Shown here: positions 1 to 5,266 of the stretch, one piece after another
Layout of the letters: every line of letters starts with the position of its first letter
How positions within the stretch are numbered: the stretch's first letter is position 1
NCBI GenBank assembly: GCA_030619215.1
Contig: JAUXBV010000291.1
Coordinates: 1-5,372 of the forward strand
Length of the DNA stretch: 5,372 nucleotides
Direction: 5' to 3'
Origin: Fibrobacterota bacterium
GTDB lineage: Bacteria > Fibrobacterota > Chitinivibrionia > Chitinivibrionales > JANQEN01
Notes under the pieces: model-generated
What the model saw: only the letters and a program-made list of their open reading frames with translations
Databases searched by the model: none
Told to the model about the DNA's origin: nothing
Program-made: the position numbers and the translations under genes

Positions 1-1
1 G

Positions 2-52
2 CCCAACCCCTACCGTGGCCGTATATCCTCGCAACACATTGTTTTTCAATAG
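2..52 (+). pseudogene. 3' end of a truncated frame with a PNPYRG motif
   Basis: The second + frame is open from the window edge to a TAG at 50-52 and reads PNPYRGRISSQHIVFQ. In secreted proteins of FCB bacteria a PNPY/PNPF-RG motif commonly opens the C-terminal FlgD-like or T9SS sorting region, and 'hIvF' often follows before a further 60 or so residues. Here the frame stops right after IVFQ, so the sorting domain would be missing. I infer the end of a cargo-protein gene broken by a nonsense change, frameshift or insertion. AT-rich DNA with a long hairpin follows directly (74-115). Only 16 residues are visible, so this could be a chance frame. Confidence 0.35.
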
Positions 53-73
53 ATTGTGCCATATGTTACTTAC

Positions 74-115
74 TTATATACTAAGAAAAATGATATAGTT
101 TTTCTTAGTATATAA
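74..115. repeat. Perfect 17-bp inverted repeat (hairpin)
   Basis: Bases 74-90 are exactly complementary to 99-115, with core arms CTAAGAAAAA and TTTTTCTTAG and an 8-base loop (91-98). The stem is very AT-rich. It starts 22 bases after the stop of the truncated frame, so it might act as a terminator for that transcript. However, no T-run follows on the + strand and there is no GC clamp, so a classical intrinsic terminator is not well supported. It could also be the end or core of a small palindromic mobile element. Confidence 0.75.
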
Positions 116-254
116 TACCTTAATCACAAGTCACTGTCAACCTTTATATGCATGGAACCGGTGAGGAGTTTTTGCATGAGGGCTTTTTCCCGAGTTTCGC
201 TCTATTCTTCCTCGTTTGCCACTGCCTATCAATTTATTCGTTCCGGTTTATTTA

Positions 255-394
255 CACTAGCGAAAGTATGCTGGCACTTTATATACTAAAATGGTACATA
301 GTATGCAGTCACCTGCATACTTTATACCTTATTTGTACAAATTCTGCATTTATATTTTAGAGCAAAGCTGCTGACATGGATTAAACTTCAGCCT
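255..394 (+). repeat. Diverged 140-bp repeat, copy A, with imperfect hairpin
   Basis: This segment aligns in the same orientation with 3245-3383. Over the 94-bp core (301-394 against 3290-3383) I count 16 mismatches and no gaps, about 83% identity. Similarity continues more weakly leftward to ACTAG with small indels. The core holds a hairpin: 291-308 pairs with 313-330 around loop TCAC, with 15 of 18 pairs intact. It then runs through a conserved stretch including AGCAAAGCTGC and TTCAGCCT. No open frame is shared between copies, so this is a non-coding repeat. Its family is unknown to me. Confidence 0.75.
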
Positions 395-780
395 ACCCTC
401 AGGATATTTGTTCTCTTTATGAAAGATCTTTTCTAAGTATTTTTCTTGAGGGTGTGTGATTGATTCATGTAAATAATATGTATTTATTCTTATTGCACTG
501 TCAATCTATTACTGTTTCTCACATGGTACACCGATAAATCGGCACTTCGCCTCTTTATTGGTATCAGTAATTTCCTATGCTTTTGGGCTGCGCGTATTGT
601 GAGAAGTACCAAAAAATTATCCGTCAATATAAATGTTTAAAATTCTTTATAAAAATATCTCATACGCAAAATCTATATTATCAGAATTGGGGGAGGAATG
701 CTTCAGGAACGGGGTAATCATACTCCGGTAAGATAGAGGTTGTAATGAATCTGCCTGCCGGGCATACCGAAAATATAAAC

Positions 781-788
781 AAGGAGGA
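781..788 (+). promoter_or_regulatory. Shine-Dalgarno site choosing the GTG start at 793
   Basis: AAGGAGGA lies 4 bases before the GTG at 793, counted from its last base (5 bases from the AGGAGG core). It is the best ribosome site near the propeller gene. The upstream in-frame ATG at 745 has only a weaker AGAGG at 735-739. Confidence 0.7.
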
Positions 789-792
789 TTTT

Positions 793-2580
793 GTGTTCAG
801 AGGATCACTTATCATTTCGCTTGTGTTGAGTTTATGGTTCGTCACTTCCGCTCAAATGAGCATTATCGGTGATGAGTCGGGGGGGAAGTTCGCCGGGTCG
901 TTAACAAAACCGGTGCCGCTGCAACTTTCGGCAGTTACATCGCCCGGGTATCTGGTCGGTGAAACCGATTATGACTGGCCGGTAAACGGCGGTGGCCGCA
1001 GATATATCTGTCAATCAAGGTCCGGGGGGTATCATTTTTACTGGAACTACCGGTCGGAGGGCAATCTGAATAAGCGGCGCGCTTTTTACCGCTATTTCCG
1101 GCGGCCGGACACCTGGTCTGAGGCAAAAATGATCGACACTACCTGCGGCCGGATGGGCGCGCTCTCTCAGCTGAGAGACGGCCGCGCAGTAGCGACTGCA
1201 CATGTGACCCTGGATACTCTCGTTGGATATAATTTCTCTTTTCTTTATATCGATTCGGCAGAGGGTGCCGGTAACTTCCAGGTTATTCAATTGCCCCTCT
1301 TAGGATTTCCTGACTCCTCGGGAAATATAATTATCGACTCCGGTGCCCAGCCGATATGGCCTAATGTCGCTGTTGACAGACGTGACAATATTTATGTCAC
1401 CGCTTGCCAGCAGGCAGCACTAACCGGTTGGTGGACCGTTTCAAAAGACCTTGGCAGGACTTGGTCGGCCTGGAGTGATACGCTGGCCGGCAGTCATCTT
1501 AACCCTTTCGCCTGGAGTGCCGGGGGGCGTGAAGTTCTGGTATCACGGGATAGCCGTGTTGCTATTCTGGCTGGTTCAGACAATTTACAATTGCTGTATT
1601 ATGAGACCAGGGATGAGGGAAGAACCTGGAAAAAGGATACTGTTTTTGAATTTCTACCCGGAGATTCCATTACACCGCCTAATGATTCCGTGTTACCGTA
1701 TATCTGGTACAGCGGCGTATATGATAACGACAACGTTCTTCATGTTGCATACGCTGCTGTAGACACAACACCCGGCGGTGGCAGCGGCGCACCTTATGGC
1801 AGCGGGTGGCGTTCCCAGATACGATACTGGAACAGTTCCAACCGGAAAAGCTCGGTTGTTACGTCGGGCTGGTGGGGGATCAATCCAGGGCCCGGATCAA
1901 ATCACACTACCGTTGCAGAGGCACAAATTGCCATTGACCGCAGCAACGGCTTTTTATACTGCACATGGACCCAGGCGGATGCAAATGATGATGTCTCGGC
2001 GGGAGGGATGAATAATCTTGAACTCTATACAGCGCTATCGGTCGACAACGGTGAAACCTGGATATACCGGCAGAATATGACCAACTCGCATTCTCCGACT
2101 GCTCCCGCAGGCTCATGTGAGAACGACGAATGGCATTCAATAAGCGAGACAGTGAGCAATGATGTTCTTGATATTTTTTATATGAACGATAAGGAGGCCG
2201 GAAGCAGCGTAAATGATTTTACGGCAATTACCGTTAATCCGATGAATTATTTGAGATACGTGATTTCTCCGGTTGAGGCAAAACCTGTTAAAAATGTTTC
2301 AAAGAACACATTGCGCGTAACGATGCTTCCCAATCCGTTCAGAAATCGGATTGAGATCAGATTGGCAGATAAGGATTTGGCCGCTTCAAATGGCAGGAAC
2401 AAGGCGCATCTTTCAATTTTCGCCACAAACGGCCGTCTGCTCAGAGAGGCCTCATTCAAAGAGAAATATCTCTGGAACGGAACGGACGCTTTCGGACGCC
2501 GGTTGCCGGCAGGAATTTACCTGTTGCAGGTGAATTACAATAATATGAAGCACTCTTCACGGATAGTATTAACGAAGTAG
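793..2580 (+). CDS. Secreted BNR/Asp-box beta-propeller protein with T9SS sorting domain
   Basis: From the GTG at 793 the product is 595 residues. It opens with a classical signal peptide (residues 1-21, ending VTSAQ), so export through Sec is predicted. The body looks like a sialidase-type beta-propeller. Three Asp boxes are visible, SKDLGRTW (217-224), TRDEGRTW (272-279) and SVDNGETW (416-423), plus related strand motifs such as VAVDRRDNIYVT and IAIDRSNGFLY. An early YDWPVNGGGRRYI stretch resembles the first blade of many uncharacterised FCB secreted proteins. The last 80 or so residues form a FlgD-like/T9SS tail: LPNPF, IFATNGRLL, WNGTDAFGRRLPAGIYLLQV and a final basic RIVLTK. This predicts passage across the outer membrane and removal or anchoring of the tail. 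No sialidase FRIP motif or arginine triad is evident, so glycan binding or another role is as likely as hydrolysis. An in-frame ATG at 745 would add 16 polar residues before the signal peptide and is less likely. The 3' end overlaps the convergent gene by 46 bp. Confidence 0.88.
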   Translation: MFRGSLIISLVLSLWFVTSAQMSIIGDESGGKFAGSLTKPVPLQLSAVTSPGYLVGETDYDWPVNGGGRRYICQSRSGGYHFYWNYRSEGNLNKRRAFYRYFRRPDTWSEAKMIDTTCGRMGALSQLRDGRAVATAHVTLDTLVGYNFSFLYIDSAEGAGNFQVIQLPLLGFPDSSGNIIIDSGAQPIWPNVAVDRRDNIYVTACQQAALTGWWTVSKDLGRTWSAWSDTLAGSHLNPFAWSAGGREVLVSRDSRVAILAGSDNLQLLYYETRDEGRTWKKDTVFEFLPGDSITPPNDSVLPYIWYSGVYDNDNVLHVAYAAVDTTPGGGSGAPYGSGWRSQIRYWNSSNRKSSVVTSGWWGINPGPGSNHTTVAEAQIAIDRSNGFLYCTWTQADANDDVSAGGMNNLELYTALSVDNGETWIYRQNMTNSHSPTAPAGSCENDEWHSISETVSNDVLDIFYMNDKEAGSSVNDFTAITVNPMNYLRYVISPVEAKPVKNVSKNTLRVTMLPNPFRNRIEIRLADKDLAASNGRNKAHLSIFATNGRLLREASFKEKYLWNGTDAFGRRLPAGIYLLQVNYNNMKHSSRIVLTK

Positions 2581-3023
2581 TTGCTGAAGTGTGGCAAACG
2601 TGGATCACAATCATAATATAAATATAAAAAGAAGTCCCCTACTTTGTAGCTATAGCCCTTGCACAACACATTAGCATTCTTATTGCATCGTGCTGTAGCT
2701 ATTTCGCCGAACGGTTTCCATCCATTAAAAGTTATGGGAAGCTTAACAATCTTTCTATTTGTTACAATAGTGCGTATTAACTGATCGCTTGCTCCGATAA
2801 GTACTAAATCGACAGAATCGGGTGATTTTAATACAAAGTCAACTTTTTGTTTTTCAATCTGTTTTATAATTTCCGCTTCCGATAGTCTTTTATCAAGAGC
2901 ATCAACAATATCACTATAACTTAACGGGATTTGAGCGAAAGAACTGAAACTTAATAAAATCACTGCTAGCACATTGTAAGCACAAAAATTAAAAATATCA
3001 TTTTTATTAAAATGTAGGAACAA
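2535..3023 (-). CDS. Small AT-rich, probably secreted protein of unknown function
   Basis: The 162-residue product starts at a TTG preceded by AGGGA at a spacing of 6. An in-frame TAG lies just upstream, so no earlier start is possible. Residues 1-30 look like a signal peptide with a long polar front (hydrophobic part about 17-28, ending FSSFAQ). Residues 34-91 resemble a short helical repeat domain often seen in exported proteins: 'ySDIVdAL..rLSEaEIIkqIe' followed by a 'vdLvliGASDqLIrtI' half. The rest, including GWKPFGEIATA and CKGYSYKVGDFFLYLYYDCD, I do not recognise. The gene is much more AT-rich than its neighbours: 17 G/C in the 60 bases at 2821-2880, against 37 in 60 at 3661-3720 within the lipoprotein gene. 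The last 15 codons lie over the end of the propeller gene, so the C-terminus may not be original. A recent arrival or decaying gene is possible. Confidence 0.65.
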   Translation of the reverse strand: MFLHFNKNDIFNFCAYNVLAVILLSFSSFAQIPLSYSDIVDALDKRLSEAEIIKQIEKQKVDFVLKSPDSVDLVLIGASDQLIRTIVTNRKIVKLPITFNGWKPFGEIATARCNKNANVLCKGYSYKVGDFFLYLYYDCDPRLPHFSNYFVNTIREECFILL

Positions 3024-3029
3024 AACAAA

Positions 3030-3034
3030 TCCCT
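3030..3034 (-). promoter_or_regulatory. Weak Shine-Dalgarno site before the TTG start at 3023
   Basis: On the - strand AGGGA ends 6 bases before the TTG. It overlaps the in-frame TAG that blocks any earlier start. It is the only support for the rare start codon. Confidence 0.4.
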
Positions 3035-3244
3035 ATCAGATATGTAATAGTTTTAAAGCTGAGTTGAGTTGTGGGGCAAAGTAATTGCACCAGAACTCTT
3101 ACGAAACTTATCCACTACGAGGATAATTCATAATGGCAGTAAACTACCTATTATTCATTTATACTCGCAGGGTATAATAATATCTGATGTTTTATTAACA
3201 ATTTGTATTGGAACCTTGTTTTTAAAACAGTTTAATAATGTTCA

Positions 3245-3383
3245 ACTAGACAAAGTATGAATTCCCTTTTTATCTAAAAGAGGAACAAAGTATGAAGTTA
3301 CCTTCATACTTTGTTCCTTATTTTCCTATATTCTGCAGTTATATTTTTGAGCAAAGCTGCAGACATGTATTCAACGTCAGCCT
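3245..3383 (+). repeat. Diverged 140-bp repeat, copy B, with perfect hairpin
   Basis: This is the second copy of the repeat at 255-394, in the same orientation. It keeps the core (3290-3383), the CTAAAA block before the hairpin and the ACTAG/AAAGTATG block at the left. It ends 12 bases beyond the stop of the lipoprotein gene, so on the - strand it is that gene's 3' flank. The two copies enclose the propeller gene and the AT-rich small gene. Low but clear identity implies old copies, or a family maintained by selection on its folded form. Confidence 0.75.
3281..3318 (-). terminator. Long perfect hairpin, possible terminator of the lipoprotein gene
   Basis: Arms 3281-3297 (AGGAACAAAGTATGAAG) and 3302-3318 are perfect 17-bp complements around loop TTAC. 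On the - strand the hairpin lies about 77 bases after the lipoprotein stop and is followed by CTTTTAG, a short T-run. It may end transcription from that side, but it belongs to repeat copy B, so termination may be incidental. A shorter second hairpin sits beside it: TCTGCAG (3332-3338) pairs with CTGCAGA (3357-3363). Confidence 0.45.
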
Positions 3384-3395
3384 GTATCACCCGGA

Positions 3396-3998
3396 CTACA
3401 TCAAACCGCCTGCTCCGCCGGTGCTGAGCTGGTCCGTGACTTTGCGCATCAAGGCATTGGCTTTACCGATCTTCTGTTGGGCGCCCACGTAGTTGCCCGC
3501 GGCGATTTCGGCCGCGGCCTGCACAAGCGAGCTGTCAGCGGCAGTCAGATCCGCTTCCAGGGCCGCAAGAATGTTTTTGACCTTTGATCTGGGAGCTTTC
3601 TTTATTTCTTTGCGCAACTCCTCAATCCCTAATTGCGCAGCGGGCAGGGCCTCCTCGACTTCCACCTTCATTGCTTGCTTAGCTCCGGCGGCTTCAGCCT
3701 TGAGTTCCGCGGCAACCGCCGTCGTTGCGTTTAACAGGCGCGTGGCTTCCGAATACTTCCTGTTCAGAATGAACGCCGCATTCTGCTTGTTGATCTCTGT
3801 TTCCGCGGCTTCCAGAGCTTTCACCGCTTGATTGTAGCGGCCGGCCAGGTATTTGTCGGCTTCGACTGCTTGTGCAGCCTGCAGCGCCGCCTTCGCGTCG
3901 GCGAGTTCCCGTTCGGGTGCCTTAGCGCAACCCGCAAAAATCCCAGCCAAACACACGGCGACAGCCACAACTGACACCCTAAGATGAATGAAACGCAT
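3396..3998 (-). CDS. Alanine-rich helical lipoprotein, DUF4398-like
   Basis: The ATG at 3998 gives 200 residues and is chosen because AAAGGAGG ends 6 bases upstream and a lipoprotein signal follows at once. A farther in-frame start at 4079 would put 27 polar residues before the signal. Residues 1-23 are a basic then hydrophobic leader ending IFAGC, with Cys24 the expected lipidated residue. Phe at -3 is a slightly unusual lipobox. The mature part is almost all Ala/Glu/Lys/Leu helix. Residues 30-105 (ELADAKAALQAAQ, RYNQAVKALEAAE, YSEATRLLNATT) resemble the DUF4398 pattern of paired helices in envelope lipoproteins. A second helical pair spans roughly 115-190, and the tail is GGAGGLM. No OmpA-like peptidoglycan-binding domain follows, unlike in some longer relatives. 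A periplasm-facing structural role in the envelope is inferred; no enzyme motif is visible. GC-rich codon use contrasts with the AT-rich flanks. Confidence 0.85.
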   Translation of the reverse strand: MRFIHLRVSVVAVAVCLAGIFAGCAKAPERELADAKAALQAAQAVEADKYLAGRYNQAVKALEAAETEINKQNAAFILNRKYSEATRLLNATTAVAAELKAEAAGAKQAMKVEVEEALPAAQLGIEELRKEIKKAPRSKVKNILAALEADLTAADSSLVQAAAEIAAGNYVGAQQKIGKANALMRKVTDQLSTGGAGGLM

Positions 3999-4004
3999 AC
4001 TACG

Positions 4005-4012
4005 CCTCCTTT
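4005..4012 (-). promoter_or_regulatory. Strong Shine-Dalgarno site choosing the lipoprotein start
   Basis: On the - strand AAAGGAGG ends 6 bases before the ATG at 3998. It settles the start in favour of the lipoprotein signal and against the in-frame codon at 4079. Confidence 0.8.
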
Positions 4013-4094
4013 GAAATGGTGGTGAACCGGCTCCCGACACGTTCGGGTAGAAATGGTTCTTATCGTTAGTGAAGAACATATCTTTCGTTTATCT

Positions 4095-4122
4095 ACTGTA
4101 GTTATTTGTAGTTATTTGTAAA
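4095..4122 (-). promoter_or_regulatory. Possible sigma70-like promoter of the lipoprotein gene
   Basis: On the - strand TTTACA (4117-4122) and TACAGT (4095-4100) are 16 bases apart, about 100 bases before the ATG. The spacer is the 10-bp tandem repeat. The -10 box matches only 4 of 6 consensus bases, and FCB bacteria often use other promoter patterns, so this is a tentative pick. Confidence 0.25.
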
Positions 4123-4253
4123 ATACTTTTTTTTAACCTGGATTAAAACATGTCTTCAGCCTTGTGCTCAACTCGATTGGGTATTGACTGGGGGTCCAAG
4201 CCACACATTCTGCCTTTTTAGTCACTGGTGCAAAAAAAATATAATAATCAAGT

Positions 4254-4267
4254 CCCGATTCATCGGG
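4254..4267 (-). terminator. Weak terminator-like hairpin after the DUF975 gene
   Basis: CCCGA (4254-4258) pairs with TCGGG (4263-4267) around a 4-base loop; an inner A-T pair could extend it. On the - strand it lies 54 bases after the DUF975 stop. An AT-rich tract with a T8 run follows, but 14 bases away, which is too far for a textbook intrinsic terminator. Confidence 0.3.
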
Positions 4268-4321
4268 GCACAGATCCAGGGCGCTTGCTCCTTTCCTGCT
4301 AACGATTCGGTTCTCCTGCAG

Positions 4322-5005
4322 CTACTCCCCCGCGCCAGTGTCAGGGGCAGCCGGTTGCTGGTCCGTGGCTTGTTCTGCCGGGCCTTGCTGTTTGATATCT
4401 TCATAAAAGAGCGTCATTGAGGTATACATATACGGGAAAAGCCAGAGGAAACCGATGCCCAGTGTCAGCACGCACAGCAGTGCCCACCCGATGAACCGGC
4501 AGCCCAGGTAGAAGAGCTTCCATTTGTGACCGTCCATGATCCGCTTGCTCTTCGCGAGAGCGTCGGACGCGGTGACATCCTTTTCATCGGCGAGGATAAA
4601 AAACGTCATGGCATACGACAGCGCTGCGATTATCCCGGGAACGATGAGAAGCAGGGACCAGAGAACGATGTACAGCACCATGAGCAGGTATGTCACGAGC
4701 GCCACCTTGAACCGGCTGAACCCTTCGAATATCTGGTCAAGCTTGGCCTCGCCGGATCTGACAAGGGAGAGAAAGAGGATCGCAAGGCCGAGAGATATAG
4801 GCCCGTTTATAATGAGCCCGATAAGTCCGCCGATTTTAGGAATACCCGACGGCACTCCCGAAACCAGTATGTAAAGAAGGGTCACCAGCGCGCCGAATCC
4901 CCATTTGCCCGTAAGGTGCTCCCGCGCCTTTGCCATAAGATGTTCATTCGCGGTCAGCCTTTCGGTGGGTATCGGACGTCTTTCTTCTACATGCGTATCA
5001 CCCAT
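4322..5005 (-). CDS. DUF975-family polytopic inner-membrane protein
   Basis: The 227-residue product starts at an ATG with GAGGAG 6 bases upstream. After a charged N-terminus (1-33), hydrophobic segments occur at about 36-50, 58-82, 101-137 and 164-200, consistent with five or six membrane helices. The family is recognised from conserved DUF975 signatures in the right order: an NGPISLG segment, then GFSRFK, then LWSLLLIVPGIIAALSYAM (115-133). These are followed by ILADEKDVTASDALAKSK (137-154), IMDGHKWKLF (156-165), FIGWALL and finally PYMYTSMTLFYEDI (191-204). The C-terminal 20 or so residues are a low-complexity Gln/Pro/Ala tail. The length is normal for the family, so the gene appears complete. 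The biochemical role of DUF975 proteins is not established; a membrane or stress-related role is only inferred. The upstream neighbour is a probable gene remnant on the other strand. Confidence 0.9.
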   Translation of the reverse strand: MGDTHVEERRPIPTERLTANEHLMAKAREHLTGKWGFGALVTLLYILVSGVPSGIPKIGGLIGLIINGPISLGLAILFLSLVRSGEAKLDQIFEGFSRFKVALVTYLLMVLYIVLWSLLLIVPGIIAALSYAMTFFILADEKDVTASDALAKSKRIMDGHKWKLFYLGCRFIGWALLCVLTLGIGFLWLFPYMYTSMTLFYEDIKQQGPAEQATDQQPAAPDTGAGE

Positions 5006-5061
5006 ATCCTGCTCCTCTCATCAAAGGTTTTGCGCAGCCACTGTGTGTTCAGGTAATATAA

Positions 5062-5223
5062 ATACTCCGCGCGGGTGCCCTGTGTGAATTAATAATTACA
5101 AACGCGTGTGCCACTGTTCCAGTTGGTACCAAAAAAATAATAAAAAAATCTTCAATTCTTGAAAGAGGGCCTGAAGGAGCAAAAATATATAACGATTGGG
5201 ATGAGCCCGACTCTATAAAGTAA
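5062..5223 (+). pseudogene. Headless protein-like frame, probable gene remnant
   Basis: This frame is open from just after a TAA (5059-5061) to a TAA at 5221-5223 and contains no ATG, GTG or TTG. Its last 38 or so codons read like real protein: VPVGTKKIIKKSSILERG followed by an acidic IYNDWDEPDSIK end. The basic-then-acidic tail resembles the end of a small DNA-binding or antitoxin-like protein, but I cannot assign a family. The lack of a start suggests a 5' truncation or frameshift next to the DUF975 gene start. The opposite-strand frame at 5049-5303 looks less protein-like. A non-standard start such as ATT at 5095 is possible but unlikely. Confidence 0.3.
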
Positions 5224-5266
5224 ATTCTCAATTTTAAGAGATTATCTAAACAACCTGGATTAAGTT

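Larger units (their letters stand above)
53..792. other. AT-rich intergenic region without a convincing gene
   Basis: About 740 bp separate the truncated frame from the propeller gene. An open frame at 148-360 is rich in F, C, Y and L with no family resemblance, good ribosome site or coding texture, so I do not call it. The stretch holds the 17-bp inverted repeat at 74-115 and repeat copy A at 255-394. A small hairpin, CCGA-TAAA-TCGG, lies near 532-544. I see no RNA gene or clear promoter consensus in 395-792. The promoter of the propeller gene presumably lies in the AT-rich part around 600-690, but no box can be picked with confidence. Confidence 0.6.
3024..3395. other. AT-rich intergenic region between two - strand genes
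   Basis: No convincing gene is present. A + frame at 3069-3260 (TTG start, 63 codons) has no ribosome site and no recognisable composition, so it is not called. The right half is repeat copy B with its two hairpins. The 11-mer CAAAGTATGAA occurs twice, at 3251-3261 and 3286-3296. The upstream signals of the 2535-3023 gene should lie in 3035-3150, but I cannot identify boxes. Confidence 0.55.
3999..4321. other. Intergenic region between the lipoprotein and DUF975 genes
   Basis: These 323 bp hold no credible gene. From right to left they contain a weak terminator-like hairpin after the DUF975 gene (4254-4267) and an A8 run (4232-4239). Next come AACCTGGATTAA with ACATGTCTTCAGCCTT (4135-4165), which echo the 140-bp repeat. 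A 10-bp tandem pair (GTTATTTGTA at 4101-4120) and the leader of the lipoprotein gene complete the stretch. The length and separate ribosome sites argue for separate transcription of the two genes. Confidence 0.5.

Noticed and set aside
148..360. 70-codon + frame in the left intergenic region
   Set aside because: Composition is dominated by F, Y, C and L, there is no recognisable domain, and it overlaps the non-coding repeat copy A, whose counterpart has no matching frame.
793..2580. True sialidase (neuraminidase) assignment
   Set aside because: Asp boxes are structural and occur in many propellers. The FRIP motif and catalytic arginine, tyrosine and glutamate pattern were not found, so no enzyme name is given.
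3069..3260. 63-codon + frame starting at TTG
   Set aside because: No ribosome site, no domain, and an AT-rich setting where such frames arise by chance; it runs into repeat copy B.
255..3383. Integron cassette with attC sites, or a CRISPR array
   Set aside because: The repeats are of attC-like length and fold, but no GTTRRRY or RYYYAAC core sites are evident at their ends and the enclosed genes face each other. Two copies nearly 3 kb apart cannot be a CRISPR array.
3493..3831. Long + frame opposite the lipoprotein gene
   Set aside because: It is the antisense shadow of a GC-rich, alanine-rich gene, which commonly leaves open frames on the other strand.
4526..5056. Long + frames opposite the DUF975 gene
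   Set aside because: The - strand protein has clear DUF975 motifs and a good ribosome site, whereas the + frames lack any family pattern.
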